Source: Phormidium tanganyikae FI6-MK23 (GTDB lineage: Bacteria > Cyanobacteriota > Cyanobacteriia > Leptolyngbyales > Leptolyngbyaceae). From it: a DNA stretch of 64,000 nucleotides. A program made the translations under genes and the position numbers. The stretch covers positions 124,001-188,000 of the forward strand of contig JAHHHU010000005.1 of assembly GCA_019359175.1 (NCBI GenBank), read 5' to 3'. Shown here one piece after another: positions 26,294-35,658 of this stretch; position 1 is the stretch's first letter, and every line of letters begins with the position of its first letter. The notes below the pieces were generated by a model. The model worked only from the letters and a program-made list of their open reading frames with translations, did no database searches and was not told the DNA's origin.

Positions 26294-27112
26294 TCAGCTA
26301 GCGATTGCGCTTCTCACCTGTGCCGCATCGAGTGCCTGAAGTGCCATCATCGCGGATTGCAAACGGTGCTCGATCGTGGTTTCCGTCATCCACTGCAACC
26401 AATCGATAAACGCTGGACTCAAATCAACGACCGACTCTAAATCAAAGCGATTTCCCTTGCGCGGAAGCTGAGACGGCTGAATCCCGGTCACGCTCGTCAT
26501 GATGGTTAGTCCCAGACTATATAAATCAGATGCCGTCACTGCTCGTCCGCTGTATTGTTCCGGTGGCGTGAAGTCGTGCGTGTTCACGATTGTAAAGTCA
26601 GAAATCCCATCCTGCCGATTCAAAATTATTTTTACCGAACCAAAATCGACCAGATGAATCTTACGATCGCCTAACAGAATATTGCTCGGCTTGATGTCGC
26701 GATGTACGATCGACGGATTGCGCTCTTGCAAATAGATCAAAATGTACAGCACCGATTTGGCAATCTGTTTCGCTTCGGCTTCGTTAAATCTGCGTCCTCG
26801 GCTGAGACAATCAGAGAGCGATCGACCCGCCACATAAGTTTGCACCAGAGCGAGCGCGCGACCGCCCGGAAGCCAATGCTGAAAATAGCCCAAATACTTT
26901 GGAATACAGGGATGAGACAGCGACTTCAAAGTTTCCACTTCACGATCAAACAGTTTCAAAGCGTCTGATTGCAAATCCTCATCCGAACACAGTAGTTTCA
27001 CCACGACCCGTTCTTTGGCGTGAAGGTCATGCACCAAAAGCGTCCAGCGTCCCGCGTGTTTGCCCAATTCTCGTTCGACTTGATATCGATCGCCCAGGAT
27101 TTGCCCTGCCAT
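26294..27112 (-). CDS. Serine/threonine protein kinase
   Basis: 272 residues, essentially a single kinase domain. Lys in RVVVKLLCSDEDL, catalytic loop SIVHRDIKPSNILLG near 134-148, DFG in HLVDFGSVKIIL, and the P+1 segment FTPPEQYSGRAVTASDLYSL are all present. There are no PASTA or TPR domains and no membrane span. The N-terminal glycine loop is atypical (LGKHAGRWTLLV), as often seen in cyanobacterial Hanks-type kinases. Substrate unknown. Divergent from pcyA across a 125-bp gap that should hold both promoters. Confidence 0.88.
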   Translation of the reverse strand: MAGQILGDRYQVERELGKHAGRWTLLVHDLHAKERVVVKLLCSDEDLQSDALKLFDREVETLKSLSHPCIPKYLGYFQHWLPGGRALALVQTYVAGRSLSDCLSRGRRFNEAEAKQIAKSVLYILIYLQERNPSIVHRDIKPSNILLGDRKIHLVDFGSVKIILNRQDGISDFTIVNTHDFTPPEQYSGRAVTASDLYSLGLTIMTSVTGIQPSQLPRKGNRFDLESVVDLSPAFIDWLQWMTETTIEHRLQSAMMALQALDAAQVRSAIAS

Positions 27113-27237
27113 AGTTTCACCGAATTCTACAGCCGTTATAGCCTTGATAAATTGCTAGTCGCAAGCTGATATCCTTGTAGAGAGGGGAATTTGAGCAAAA
27201 GTTCATCGTCTTGCCTCGTTCTTTATCTCTGATTAAT

Positions 27238-27972
27238 ATGTCCTCCCTTTCGACCTCACTTCGTCAACAGCAACATCCTCTAATTCGCAACTTAGCCAAC
27301 ATGATCGAACGGGTTTGGCAGCAGCATCTAGATCTGTCGCCCTATCTCTTGCCGGAAGATTTGGGATATGTAGAAGGACGAATGGAAGGCGAGAAACTAG
27401 TAATTGAAAACAAATGCTATCAGTCACCACAGTTTCGCAAACTCCACTTAGAGCTTGCGAAACTGGGAAACTCGCTGGATATCTTGCACTGTGTTATGTT
27501 TCCCCGCTCGGAATATGCCCTACCGATGTTTGGGGCAGATCTAGTCGGGGGACGCGGCGGACAGATTAGTTTAGCGATCGCTGATCTTTCTCCAACCAAT
27601 CACGATCGCCAACTTCCCGACGATTACCAAACCGCACTCAAAGCCGTCCCCGAAACCGAATTCGTTCAGCGACGAGCTGTTCCAGAATGGGGCGATATCT
27701 TTTCTGATTTCTGTTTGCTCGTGCGTCCGGGCAGCCCAGAGGAAGAAGCGGCGTTTTTAGAACAAGTGCGATCGTACTTGGAAATTCACTGTCAGATTGC
27801 GATCGCGACCGATCCAACCCCAGAACGCAGCGCCGAAATCTTAGCTGGACAGCAGTACTATTGCGCGAAGCAGCAGCAGAATGACAAAACGCGACGAGTA
27901 TTAGAAAAAGCATTTGGGGAGGCTTGGGCAGAGCGCTACATTACCACGGTTTTATTTGATGTGCCTGAGTGA
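27238..27972 (+). CDS. pcyA: Phycocyanobilin:ferredoxin oxidoreductase
   Basis: 244 residues from the ATG at 27238 ([18 protein letters not shown]); an in-frame upstream start at 27211 is less likely. Family segments: [58 protein letters not shown] and [13 protein letters not shown], which includes the catalytic Asp of the family. It reduces biliverdin IXalpha by four electrons from ferredoxin to phycocyanobilin, the chromophore for phycobilisomes and phytochromes. Single gene with its own promoter region; fits the bilin lyase 5 kb away. Confidence 0.95.
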   Translation: MSSLSTSLRQQQHPLIRNLANMIERVWQQHLDLSPYLLPEDLGYVEGRMEGEKLVIENKCYQSPQFRKLHLELAKLGNSLDILHCVMFPRSEYALPMFGADLVGGRGGQISLAIADLSPTNHDRQLPDDYQTALKAVPETEFVQRRAVPEWGDIFSDFCLLVRPGSPEEEAAFLEQVRSYLEIHCQIAIATDPTPERSAEILAGQQYYCAKQQQNDKTRRVLEKAFGEAWAERYITTVLFDVPE

Positions 27973-28030
27973 TGGTCTGAGCCTACGGGAATCTTAAGCA
28001 AAGATTTTTGTTCTGTGCGGTGGTGTCATT

Positions 28031-28513
28031 ATGCCAAAGGTTAAATCCGTTCTGCCTTGGGAATGTTCGGCTCAATCAGCTTACGTGCCGCTTTGTCATG
28101 AAGGCGCGATCGTCGGATTTTGCGATCCAAATCATGCAGGTGAGATCGCAAAATCGCTCAACGAAGCCGAAATGCTTCAAAAAGCGCTGTATCAAGCGTG
28201 CTATGACTTGGTAGCGCGGACAGGGGGATCTTCAGATAACGTCGCTGAATTGGTGCAGCGATATCGCGCGAAAGTAGAGCGACCTTTGCATGGAAGCGCA
28301 TTAGTTGCGATGCTGCTGCGGGAACGGCAGATCGATTTAGATCTGACCGAAGACGAATTCGCGAAATTCTGTGATTCGTATCGGCTGTCGCGGGCAGATC
28401 TGCGAGAAATCTATCAAGGCGAAGAAGTGGAAAGCCATCAGTTGATTCCACTATCTCGGATTTTAGGAAAAACCGTTGATGAAGTAATTGAGGCTTGGAA
28501 AGGCGACGAATAA
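28031..28513 (+). CDS. Conserved cyanobacterial protein of unknown function
   Basis: 160 residues, soluble. Conserved-looking features: LPWECSAQSAYVPLCHEGAI with two Cys, a DLVARTGGSSDNVAELVQRY helix, and a C-terminal LIPLSRILGKTVDEVIEAW that looks like an HTH-type or helical bundle end. I do not recognise the family. It is 58 bp after pcyA and 88 bp before psbH in the same direction, so it could be co-transcribed with either. No motif gives a function. Confidence 0.65.
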   Translation: MPKVKSVLPWECSAQSAYVPLCHEGAIVGFCDPNHAGEIAKSLNEAEMLQKALYQACYDLVARTGGSSDNVAELVQRYRAKVERPLHGSALVAMLLRERQIDLDLTEDEFAKFCDSYRLSRADLREIYQGEEVESHQLIPLSRILGKTVDEVIEAWKGDE

Positions 28514-28601
28514 CGGGATTTAATCACACCCATTAACAGCGTTACGGGAAAGTGGTAGTGTGAAGCTAGATATCTGTCGAGACTAACTTGTAAGGTGAGC
28601 C

Positions 28602-28796
28602 ATGGCACAGCGGACTCGGTTGGGAGACATCCTCAAACCTTTAAATTCAGAATACGGTAAAGTCGTTCCCGGATGGGGCACAACGCCTTTGATGGGCATT
28701 TTTATGGCGTTGTTTTTGGTATTCCTGCTGATCATTCTGCAAATCTATAACCAAGAACTGCTTCTCAACGGCTTCGATGTGGATTGGGGCGGCTAA
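28602..28796 (+). CDS. psbH: Photosystem II reaction centre protein H
   Basis: 64 residues: [40 protein letters not shown] and the C-terminal NGFDVDWGG, a perfect family pattern with one thylakoid membrane span. PsbH stabilises photosystem II assembly and plastoquinone exchange. AGGTGAG lies just before the start. No psbN gene is visible on the opposite strand in the 88-bp gap upstream, where many cyanobacteria have it. A strong terminator follows. Confidence 0.97.
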   Translation: MAQRTRLGDILKPLNSEYGKVVPGWGTTPLMGIFMALFLVFLLIILQIYNQELLLNGFDVDWGG

Positions 28797-28822
28797 AGCT
28801 CAGAGCTTTTTAGCGTATCCTC

Positions 28823-28848
28823 TCCCGGATTCGTCCGGGATTTTTTTT
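28823..28848 (+). terminator. Rho-independent terminator of psbH
   Basis: Perfect 7-bp stem TCCCGGA/TCCGGGA closed by a TTCG tetraloop and followed by eight Ts (28841-28848). It ends the psbH transcript 27 bp past its stop codon. Confidence 0.93.
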
Positions 28849-28938
28849 AATCAGGTTTTCAAAAAGGGCGAGAGACGATCGTGAAACTCTGCGAAACAAC
28901 CCTTTAAAATAGAAGCTACCCCTTACTCGGAGATTGAT

Positions 28939-29232
28939 ATGAACTTTTTCGGTATTGGCTTACCCGAAATGGTCTTGATCCTGGTTGTCGCATTGTTGGT
29001 CTTTGGCCCGAAAAAGCTCCCCGAAGTTGGACGCAGTATGGGTAAAGCGATTCGTAGCTTCCAAGATGCTTCAAAAGAATTTGAGAACGAGTTTAAGCGC
29101 GAGGCTGACCAAGTGACGGCTTCGACTCCGCAACCGATGGAAGCGACTTTAGAAGAAAAGCCGACCCTTGCCCCTGCGGAAATCGATCGCGAAACCGATG
29201 AACCAATCACCGCGACCGTCGAGAAAGACTAG
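28939..29232 (+). CDS. tatA: Twin-arginine translocase subunit TatA/TatE family
   Basis: 97 residues. One N-terminal membrane helix (FGIGLPEMVLILVVALLVFG), the conserved FGPKKLPEVGRSMGKAIRSF hinge and amphipathic helix, then an acidic, Pro/Thr-rich tail. TatA oligomers form the pore that moves folded proteins across the cytoplasmic and thylakoid membranes. Position upstream of pth by 6 bp suggests an operon. TatA and TatB-like types are hard to tell apart by sequence alone here. Confidence 0.93.
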   Translation: MNFFGIGLPEMVLILVVALLVFGPKKLPEVGRSMGKAIRSFQDASKEFENEFKREADQVTASTPQPMEATLEEKPTLAPAEIDRETDEPITATVEKD

Positions 29233-29238
29233 ATTTCT

Positions 29239-29856
29239 ATGCCCGAAGCGCCTCTTGTTCCTCAACTACCTCAACTCATTGTGGGTCTGGGAAATCCCGG
29301 CAGCAAGTACGAAAACACCCGCCACAATGTCGGCTTTCTCGCCGTCAATCGTTTAGCCAAAATCTGGAAAATCAGCTTATCTGAGACAAAAAAGTTTCAG
29401 GGTTTTTTTGGAGAGGGCATGAGTCCTGCGGGCAAAATTCGCTTGCTCAAACCCACGACGTATATGAATAATTCTGGGCAGTCGATCCGCGCTGTCTTGG
29501 ATTGGTACAAGATTTCACCAGAAGCTGTAATGGTGATCTACGACGACATGGATTTACCCGTTGGTCGATTGAGAATTCGTTTGTCCGGTTCAGCAGGCGG
29601 GCAAAATGGCATGAAATCCGCGATCGCACATCTCGGAACGCAGCAGTTTCCTCGATTACGAATTGGTATCGGTAGCGCCAAATCGAATGAAAAAGACGCG
29701 GTATCTCATGTATTAGGCAGCTTTGCGCCGAGTGAGAAAAGCACGATCGACGAAGTTTTAGACCTGACCGTCAGCGCGATCGAACTCAGTCTGAAGCAAG
29801 GGGTTGAAAAAGCGATGAGTCTTTATAACAATCGGAACGTAGAGCCGAAGTCATAA
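29239..29856 (+). CDS. pth: Peptidyl-tRNA hydrolase
   Basis: 205 residues. Asn in VGLGNPGSKYENTRHNVGFL, the catalytic His in the same segment, KPTTYMNNSGQSI with the Asn pair, VIYDDMDLPVGRLRIR, and SGSAGGQNGMKSAIAHLGTQ are all intact. It frees stalled tRNAs from peptides. A short 15-residue leader precedes the core. It is the second gene after tatA and is followed at 3 bp by a small conserved gene. Confidence 0.95.
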   Translation: MPEAPLVPQLPQLIVGLGNPGSKYENTRHNVGFLAVNRLAKIWKISLSETKKFQGFFGEGMSPAGKIRLLKPTTYMNNSGQSIRAVLDWYKISPEAVMVIYDDMDLPVGRLRIRLSGSAGGQNGMKSAIAHLGTQQFPRLRIGIGSAKSNEKDAVSHVLGSFAPSEKSTIDEVLDLTVSAIELSLKQGVEKAMSLYNNRNVEPKS

Positions 29857-29859
29857 ATC

Positions 29860-30120
29860 GTGAGCAAACGTTTACCAGAAACCACTGCCCATGTCCGCAT
29901 TCTCCGCCAGTCCTGGCAACAGGGCAGCATCGAAGGAGAGGTGCGGGCGAATGAGTATGAGTGGCAGTTTCACTGGCATTTTCGACGCGGGTTGTTGAGT
30001 ATTCAGCCCTCGTTGGGACGCGCGTTGATCAAAGAGCCGCTCGGGCGATTTCTCGAAGCGAAAGATTATCAGCTTGAACCGGGTGGAGATTATTCTTTTA
30101 CGATTCGAGCAGAATTATAG
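29860..30120 (+). CDS. Small conserved cyanobacterial protein (DUF3146-like)
   Basis: 86 residues from a GTG start 3 bp after pth. Sequence SKRLPETTAHVRILRQSWQQ, EYEWQFHWHFRRGLLSIQPS and LEPGGDYSFTIRAEL match a short, mostly beta protein family found only in cyanobacteria, which I recall as DUF3146. Function unknown. Tight spacing implies co-transcription with pth, and a bidirectional hairpin follows at once. Confidence 0.75.
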   Translation: MSKRLPETTAHVRILRQSWQQGSIEGEVRANEYEWQFHWHFRRGLLSIQPSLGRALIKEPLGRFLEAKDYQLEPGGDYSFTIRAEL

Positions 30121-30123
30121 GCT

Positions 30124-30157
30124 TAATTAAGGGCGCGGTTTATTGCGCCCTTAATTA
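30124..30157. terminator. Bidirectional terminator between convergent genes
   Basis: TAATTAAGGGCGC at 30124-30136 pairs perfectly with GCGCCCTTAATTA at 30145-30157 across an 8-nt loop, between the DUF3146-like gene and the convergent peroxiredoxin gene. Confidence 0.85.
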
Positions 30158-30166
30158 CAATCTGCG

Positions 30167-30895
30167 TTAGCCCAAGAACGCTGCTAATTCCTCAGAACCG
30201 CCGATTAATATGCCATCGACAAACACTTGCGGAACCGTCGATGCACCTGTCACAGCGCGCAGGGTTCGAGCGCTAGCATCCCGACCGAGAACAATCTCTT
30301 CATAATCGAAATCATGCTCGCTCAACATTTGCTTTGCTCTTGCACAGAAGGGACATCCCACTTTTGTAAACAATGAGATTGCTTTGGGCTTTTCTGCGGC
30401 GTGGTTAACATACTTCAGCATCGTATCGGCATCCGACACTTTGAATGGATCGCCTGGTTCGTCTGGTTCGATGAACATTTTCTCGATCGTGCCATCTTTC
30501 ACCAGCATCGAATAGCGCCACGATCGTTTGCCGAATCCCAAATCGGTTTTGTCAACCAACATTCCCATCCCATCGGTGAATTCGCCATTTCCGTCGGGAA
30601 TCATTCGGATGTTTTCTGCGTTTTGATCTTTGCACCACTCGTTCATCACGAAAGCATCATTGACCGAGATACAAACAATGTCATCGACTCCATTTGCTTT
30701 GAAAACTTTTGCGAGTTCGTTATAGCCTGGTACGTGCGTTGATGAACAGGTCGGTGTGAATGCTCCCGGCAGTGAGAACACAATCACTGTTTTTCCTGAA
30801 AATACTTCATGTGTGGTGAGGCTGACCCATTCGTTATTTTCGCGGGTGCGGAACGTAACATCTGGAACTTTTTGCCCTTGTCGATCGGCTAACAT
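30167..30895 (-). CDS. Peroxiredoxin-glutaredoxin fusion protein
   Basis: 242 residues. Residues about 1-160 form a Prx5-type peroxiredoxin with the peroxidatic Cys in [19 protein letters not shown]. Residues about 170-242 are a glutaredoxin with the CPFC active site ([14 protein letters not shown]), the cis-Pro in [15 protein letters not shown] and the GSH-binding end. Such hybrids reduce peroxides with glutathione in one polypeptide. Cytosolic, no signal peptide. Promoter region upstream has a 9-bp hairpin (30991-31011). Confidence 0.95.
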   Translation of the reverse strand: MLADRQGQKVPDVTFRTRENNEWVSLTTHEVFSGKTVIVFSLPGAFTPTCSSTHVPGYNELAKVFKANGVDDIVCISVNDAFVMNEWCKDQNAENIRMIPDGNGEFTDGMGMLVDKTDLGFGKRSWRYSMLVKDGTIEKMFIEPDEPGDPFKVSDADTMLKYVNHAAEKPKAISLFTKVGCPFCARAKQMLSEHDFDYEEIVLGRDASARTLRAVTGASTVPQVFVDGILIGGSEELAAFLG

Positions 30896-30990
30896 AAGCG
30901 CGTTTCCTTACCAGCGGATTGATTACCCTTAAAGCGTACTCGGAATGAGTTCGAGTTGTCAAGCTTGTTCTTACCCGCGATCGCATTCTC

Positions 30991-31011
30991 GGCATAGAGA
31001 CACTCTATGCC
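30991..31011. promoter_or_regulatory. 9-bp hairpin upstream of peroxiredoxin gene
   Basis: GGCATAGAG at 30991-30999 pairs with CTCTATGCC at 31003-31011 around a 3-nt loop, 96 bp upstream of the peroxiredoxin start and followed by CGCTTAAGAGTTTTG. It could be an operator or a part of gnd termination. No protein binding motif is recognised. Confidence 0.4.
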
Positions 31012-31041
31012 GCTTAAGAGTTTTGTGAATGACTTAATCAA

Positions 31042-31076
31042 AAAGGTCGATCGAGGAATTTCCTCGATCGACCTTT
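31042..31076. terminator. Long perfect hairpin after gnd
   Basis: AAAGGTCGATCGAGGAA at 31042-31058 is perfectly repeated in inverted form at 31060-31076, a nearly loop-less palindrome with A- and T-rich ends, 42 bp past the end of gnd. It is probably the gnd terminator. Confidence 0.75.
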
Positions 31077-31117
31077 ATTTGCAAACGTTCCCAAGCTAGT
31101 GGCTTAAGTGTAACTGA

Positions 31118-32635
31118 CTAACGATTAGTCTGCACTTCTTTTATCTCAACATCTTCCGCACTCGGACGGGGCTGATCTGCGGTGAGCTTCTGCGGAGTCG
31201 AGAAACTTGATGCTGATTCTTGCGCCAAGGTCGTCCATTCCGTGTGGAATACGCCTTCTTTGTCGGTGCGAAGATAAGTGTGTGCGCCGAAATAATCGCG
31301 CTGCGCCTGTGTTAAGTTTTGTGGCAAGCGATCGCGGCGGTAGCTGTCGAAGTAATCAAGCGAAGCACTGAACGCAGGAACCGCGATCCCGTGACGAGCC
31401 GCTGCCATGATCACTTCACGCCAAGCTGATTGTCGATCGAGAATCGTCTGCTTGAATTCGGGAGCCAGCAGTAAGTTCGGCAGCGTTGGGTTTTCGGTGA
31501 AAGCGTGCTGAATCTTGCCCAGGAAGGCGGCACGAATGATGCAGCCGCCTTTCCAGATTCGCGCACATTCTGCGAGATCCAACGCATAACCGTAGGTCTG
31601 AGATGCCACATTGAGCAGCGCCATTCCTTGAGCATAAGAACAGATTTTCGAGCAATACAGCGCGTCTCGAACTGCATTGATAAAGGTCTTTTTGTCTCCG
31701 TCAAACTTGGGACTTTCGTAGCTCAACTGCTGTGAAGCTTCGATCCGCTGAGTTTTGTAAGAAGACATGATGCGAGCGTTGACAGCCGCGATGATCGTGG
31801 GGATCGCAACGCCTTGTTCAAGCGCATCGGTCACTGTCCAGCGTCCAGTTCCTTTCTGTCCTGCGGCATCGAGGATGAGTTCGACTAGCGGCGCTTGTGT
31901 ATCGGGATCGAGAATCTTAAAGATGTCTGCGGTGATTTCGATCAGATAGGAATTCAGCTCTGGAGTCGTGTTCCATTCGGTGAAGACTTCGTGCAGTTCG
32001 TTGTGATCGAGTCCGCCAACGTTCTTGAGAAGATCATAGGCTTCTGCAATCAACTGCATATCACCGTATTCAATGCCGTTGTGAACCATTTTGACGTAGT
32101 GACCTGCGCCACCGGGGCCAATGTAGGTGACGCACGCACCATCATCAACTTGAGCGGCAATTTTGGTCAAAATCGGCTCTAGGAATTCGTAAGCGGTCTT
32201 TGTACCACCGGGCATCAAACTGGGGCCATTTAACGCACCTTCTTCGCCACCGCTGACACCCATGCCGATAAAGGTGAATTTTGCGGCTTCGAGTTCGCCG
32301 GCGCGACGGGCAGTATCGCTGAATAGAGAGTTACCGCCATCGATCATGATGTCGCCTTCATCAAGCAGGGGCTTGAGTTGCTCGATCACTGCATCCACAG
32401 GCGCACCCGCTTTCACCATGATCAGAATTTTGCGGGGACGTTCCAGCGAGGCGACGAATTCTTCAATCGTATACGCTGCCTTGACATTTTTTCCGCCTGC
32501 GCGATGTTCCATGAAGGCATCCGTCTTTTCGCGGCTGCGGTTGTAGACAGCGACGGGGAAACCGTTGCGCTCGACATTAAGCGCGAGGTTTTCGCCCATA
32601 ACAGCTAGACCAATTACACCAAAACTTTGTGACAT
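31118..32635 (-). CDS. gnd: 6-phosphogluconate dehydrogenase, decarboxylating
   Basis: 505 residues. NADP-binding FGVIGLAVMGENLALN, the substrate site GMGVSGGEEGALNGPSLMPG, the catalytic Lys in AGHYVKMVHNGIEYGDMQLI and the C-terminal YFGAHTYLRTDKEGVFHTEW are intact. It converts 6-phosphogluconate to ribulose 5-phosphate with NADPH in the oxidative pentose phosphate pathway, important in the dark. The last 30 residues (SFSTPQKLTADQPRP...) are an extra Pro/Glu-rich tail beyond the usual 470. Flanked by its own terminator. Confidence 0.95.
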   Translation of the reverse strand: MSQSFGVIGLAVMGENLALNVERNGFPVAVYNRSREKTDAFMEHRAGGKNVKAAYTIEEFVASLERPRKILIMVKAGAPVDAVIEQLKPLLDEGDIMIDGGNSLFSDTARRAGELEAAKFTFIGMGVSGGEEGALNGPSLMPGGTKTAYEFLEPILTKIAAQVDDGACVTYIGPGGAGHYVKMVHNGIEYGDMQLIAEAYDLLKNVGGLDHNELHEVFTEWNTTPELNSYLIEITADIFKILDPDTQAPLVELILDAAGQKGTGRWTVTDALEQGVAIPTIIAAVNARIMSSYKTQRIEASQQLSYESPKFDGDKKTFINAVRDALYCSKICSYAQGMALLNVASQTYGYALDLAECARIWKGGCIIRAAFLGKIQHAFTENPTLPNLLLAPEFKQTILDRQSAWREVIMAAARHGIAVPAFSASLDYFDSYRRDRLPQNLTQAQRDYFGAHTYLRTDKEGVFHTEWTTLAQESASSFSTPQKLTADQPRPSAEDVEIKEVQTNR

Positions 32636-32776
32636 ATAATTTCTCTGCTAACTCTGTAACGGCAAGGAAGCGATCGTTTCCTTCAAGGTAGCTCGATCGC
32701 TTCAAGGTAGCGTGGAAGATTACATTAAGACTCTGGCTACGGAGAGGGATCGTCGGCAGGATTTGGCTCGCGTGTT

Positions 32777-34417
32777 TTACTCAACTCGTTGGAGCAATCC
32801 CCGTAATAGTGCGGCTTCCAGGCTGATCGTTTTGTAACCTACCTCGTCGAATAGAATCACAATTTTGTCACCTTCGTATCGCATGACTGTTCCTTCGCCC
32901 CAAGACTTGTGAAGAATGCGGCTATTGAGTTTGTATGGTTTACGACGAGCGTTCTGTTGCGTTGCGATCCCAGAATTGCAGTTGTCGCAGTATCCACACA
33001 ATTCTTCGCGGGGATCACCAAAATAGTTGAGTAGGTATTTGCGGCGACAGTCTTGCACTTCAGCATAACCGCGCATCATCTCTAAGCGCGAGCGCTCAAC
33101 TTTCGTTTTGCGCTCTTGTGCGTGTAAAACTTCTTGTGCCGCTTGTTCAAGGTCGGGAGGATTATCATTTGCAAACACTTCTCCAGTCGGAAGCGTTTTG
33201 ACTACATTCACAAGCTCTAACTGATTTAAGATACATTTCAGCTTTGATTGCGATAAATCAGTCAGCGGTTTTAAGGCTTTGGGGTGAATCGGCTCGGATT
33301 GTTGTCGAACAATTTTCGCAAGTTCGATGACTTTCTCGGCATCTAGCTTTCCGCCACCCGAAAAGAACTTTCGTAAGTTCAAGTCATCAGGTGTGTAAAA
33401 CAGAATAATGTTAGCTGAATCACCATCGCGTCCGGCTCGTCCGATTTCTTGGTAGTAACTATCGATCGAGTCGCTGATGTGATAGTGCAGCACAAATCGA
33501 ACATTCGGCTTATCCACACCCATCCCAAAAGCGGTCGTTGCCACGATTACTTCTGCTTCATCGGACATAAAAGCATTTTGAGCCTGTTCGCGCTCTTTGG
33601 TTTTGAGTCCTGCGTGATATGCGATCGCTTGAACTCCAACTTCATTTAATGCAGCAGCTAATGATTCAGTAATTTTTCGAGTCGCAACGTAAACAATTCC
33701 TGGTTTCGTTAATTGCTGAATCCGTTTAAGAAAAATCTCGCGCTTTTCATCTTCGTCATCATAGTTCTCAACAGCTAGACGCAAATTGGGTCGATCGAAT
33801 TCTTTCACAATGATTCGCGGGTTTTTCATGCCTAGACGCTGCATGATTTCTTCTCGCACAGGCGGCGATGCGGTTGCAGTTAAAGCTAATGTCGTCGGGT
33901 GTCCCAAAGCTTCAATCACCGTTCCCAATCGAAGATAGTCTGGGCGGAAACTATGCCCCCATTCACTAATGCAATGTGCCTCATCAATTACGAATAGCGA
34001 AGGTGGAGCGGCTTGTAAATGTTCGATCGTATCTGCATTGTTGAATTGTTCAGGTGCGAGAAACAGGAATTCGATTTCACCATTTCGCCAGCGATCAAAG
34101 ATTTTAGCTCGTTCGCATCCTGTGATCGTTGAATTAACCACCGCTGCATAACCGACATCGATATCATCTTGAGCGATCGAATCAACCTGATCTTTTTGTA
34201 GTGCTAAGAGGGGAGAAACAACGATCGTTGATCCGGGAATGTTCGCGGCTGCGAGTTGATAGATTGCAGATTTACCTGATCCGGTGGGCATTACGGCTAG
34301 AGTGTCGCAGTGTTCTAAGACGGATGCGATCGCGGCTTCTTGCCCAGGTCGAAGATCATCGTAGCCTAAATGAGTTTGAGCGAGTTGCTGAATCGAAACG
34401 GGTCGTTTTCTTGCCAT
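32777..34417 (-). CDS. RecQ-family ATP-dependent DNA helicase
   Basis: 546 residues. Motif I VMPTGSGKSAIYQL, motif II VIDEAHCISEWGHSFRPDY, motif VI QEIGRAGRDGDSANI, and the zinc-binding Cys cluster CRRKYLL...CGYCDNC near 460-485 are present. The C-terminal HRDC domain is lacking; instead there is a beta-rich tail (WGEGTVMRYEGDKIVILFDE), seen in short RecQ forms. It unwinds DNA 3'-5' in repair or recombination. Single gene, with no obvious partners. Symbol not assigned because paralogues are common. Confidence 0.9.
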   Translation of the reverse strand: MARKRPVSIQQLAQTHLGYDDLRPGQEAAIASVLEHCDTLAVMPTGSGKSAIYQLAAANIPGSTIVVSPLLALQKDQVDSIAQDDIDVGYAAVVNSTITGCERAKIFDRWRNGEIEFLFLAPEQFNNADTIEHLQAAPPSLFVIDEAHCISEWGHSFRPDYLRLGTVIEALGHPTTLALTATASPPVREEIMQRLGMKNPRIIVKEFDRPNLRLAVENYDDEDEKREIFLKRIQQLTKPGIVYVATRKITESLAAALNEVGVQAIAYHAGLKTKEREQAQNAFMSDEAEVIVATTAFGMGVDKPNVRFVLHYHISDSIDSYYQEIGRAGRDGDSANIILFYTPDDLNLRKFFSGGGKLDAEKVIELAKIVRQQSEPIHPKALKPLTDLSQSKLKCILNQLELVNVVKTLPTGEVFANDNPPDLEQAAQEVLHAQERKTKVERSRLEMMRGYAEVQDCRRKYLLNYFGDPREELCGYCDNCNSGIATQQNARRKPYKLNSRILHKSWGEGTVMRYEGDKIVILFDEVGYKTISLEAALLRGLLQRVE

Positions 34418-34510
34418 CTGAATTAATGTTTGAAAGAAAAATGCAGGACAAGTTAGACTTGCCCCACATTAGAGAGATTGAACAGCTTAGAAACTTAGAA
34501 CGCTTGAGGA

Positions 34511-34616
34511 TCGCCCCCTAAATCCCCCATTCTGGGGGACTTTAAATTTGGGAAATCCTTCTCGAAGTCCCCCAGAATGGGGGATTTAGGGGGCAAAAGC
34601 CGAAAGCAACGGAGTG
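34511..34616. repeat. Palindromic repeat element, intergenic copy 2
   Basis: Contains CCCCCTAAATCCCCCATTCTGGGGGACTT and, after about 27 bp, the inverse half, then the tail GCAAAAGCCGAAAGCAACGG as in other copies. It lies between recQ and the SDR gene, both read leftward. Confidence 0.85.
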
Positions 34617-34626
34617 AAAAAGATGA

Positions 34627-35643
34627 CTAACTACGATCTCTAAGTCCACCTAGCAACGTCAAGCCGCCCAGAACTACCGCAGCAAGCGCCCCGACCGAAA
34701 ACAGCGGATTTTTATCAATGTGATCGAGCAAGCTTGGAACTTCGAGATGTTTGTAATCTCCATCTACTCGATCGTATCCGGGTTCCTGGATCGCTTCATA
34801 CAGATTGTTCGGATCGTCTTCGCCTTTCTCTTTCTCGGTGCGCTGTGTCGCAAATCCAATCGCTAACAACGCCGTATCGACTAATCCAGGTGAGATCCGC
34901 TGAACCACATCTAGCACTTTGCCCACATCACTTACAATGTAGTCACGAACGGGATTTTCAGCCGCATACAAAATCGCATCAGTTACTAAACTAGCATTAT
35001 AAAAAGGTGGTGTTGCCATTGGTTGAACACCGAGCTTTGTTTTACTTTTGCTATAGAAAGGAGTGTTAATTACCCCCGGCATGATGTTAGCAACATTGAT
35101 CGGATAGCCTTGATGCTTTAATTCAAGTCGAAGTGCATCCAGCACTCCCATTACTCCGTGCTTTGAGGCAGCGTAGGGACTCTGGTAAGGCAGCGATCGA
35201 CGTGCTTCAACCGAAGTGATATGAATTAATGATCCGCGCCCTTCTTGCTTGAGCAATGGTAATGCCACCATCGCGCCATAGACTTGCCCCATAAAATCTA
35301 CATCAACCACGCGCTTAAACTCTTCGGGGGTAATACGATCGAAGGTTGAGAACAATCCGGTTGCGGCTGAGTGAACCCAAGTATCGAGTCTACCAAAACG
35401 ATCGATCGTTTTATCTGCGATTGCTTTCACTTGCTCATAATCTGCCACATCTGCAACAACCGCGATCGCTTCTCCGCCGCTCTGATGAATTTCTTCAACT
35501 AAGCTCGCTAAACCCGCTTGACTACGAGCCGCAACAACAACTTTCGCACCCTTTTCCGCGAATTTTAACGCAGTATCGCGACCAATACCACTCGATGCTC
35601 CTACGACTGCTACGACTTGCTGATTAATCGGTTTTAAGTTCAT
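34627..35643 (-). CDS. SDR family oxidoreductase with C-terminal membrane anchor
   Basis: 338 residues. Rossmann motif VAVVGASSGIGRDTALKFA, the NAD(P) acidic/basic patch AARSQ, and the catalytic YAASKHG with an upstream Ser in HITSVEA are intact. A hydrophobic C-terminal segment (FSVGALAAVVLGGLTLLGGL) probably anchors it. The SDR fold gives no substrate. Neighbouring genes (DUF6335, DJ-1/PfpI fusion, SRPBCC, zinc dehydrogenases) suggest a stress-related set. Confidence 0.85.
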   Translation of the reverse strand: MNLKPINQQVVAVVGASSGIGRDTALKFAEKGAKVVVAARSQAGLASLVEEIHQSGGEAIAVVADVADYEQVKAIADKTIDRFGRLDTWVHSAATGLFSTFDRITPEEFKRVVDVDFMGQVYGAMVALPLLKQEGRGSLIHITSVEARRSLPYQSPYAASKHGVMGVLDALRLELKHQGYPINVANIMPGVINTPFYSKSKTKLGVQPMATPPFYNASLVTDAILYAAENPVRDYIVSDVGKVLDVVQRISPGLVDTALLAIGFATQRTEKEKGEDDPNNLYEAIQEPGYDRVDGDYKHLEVPSLLDHIDKNPLFSVGALAAVVLGGLTLLGGLRDRS

Positions 35644-35658
35644 TGTTCTATGTAGGTA

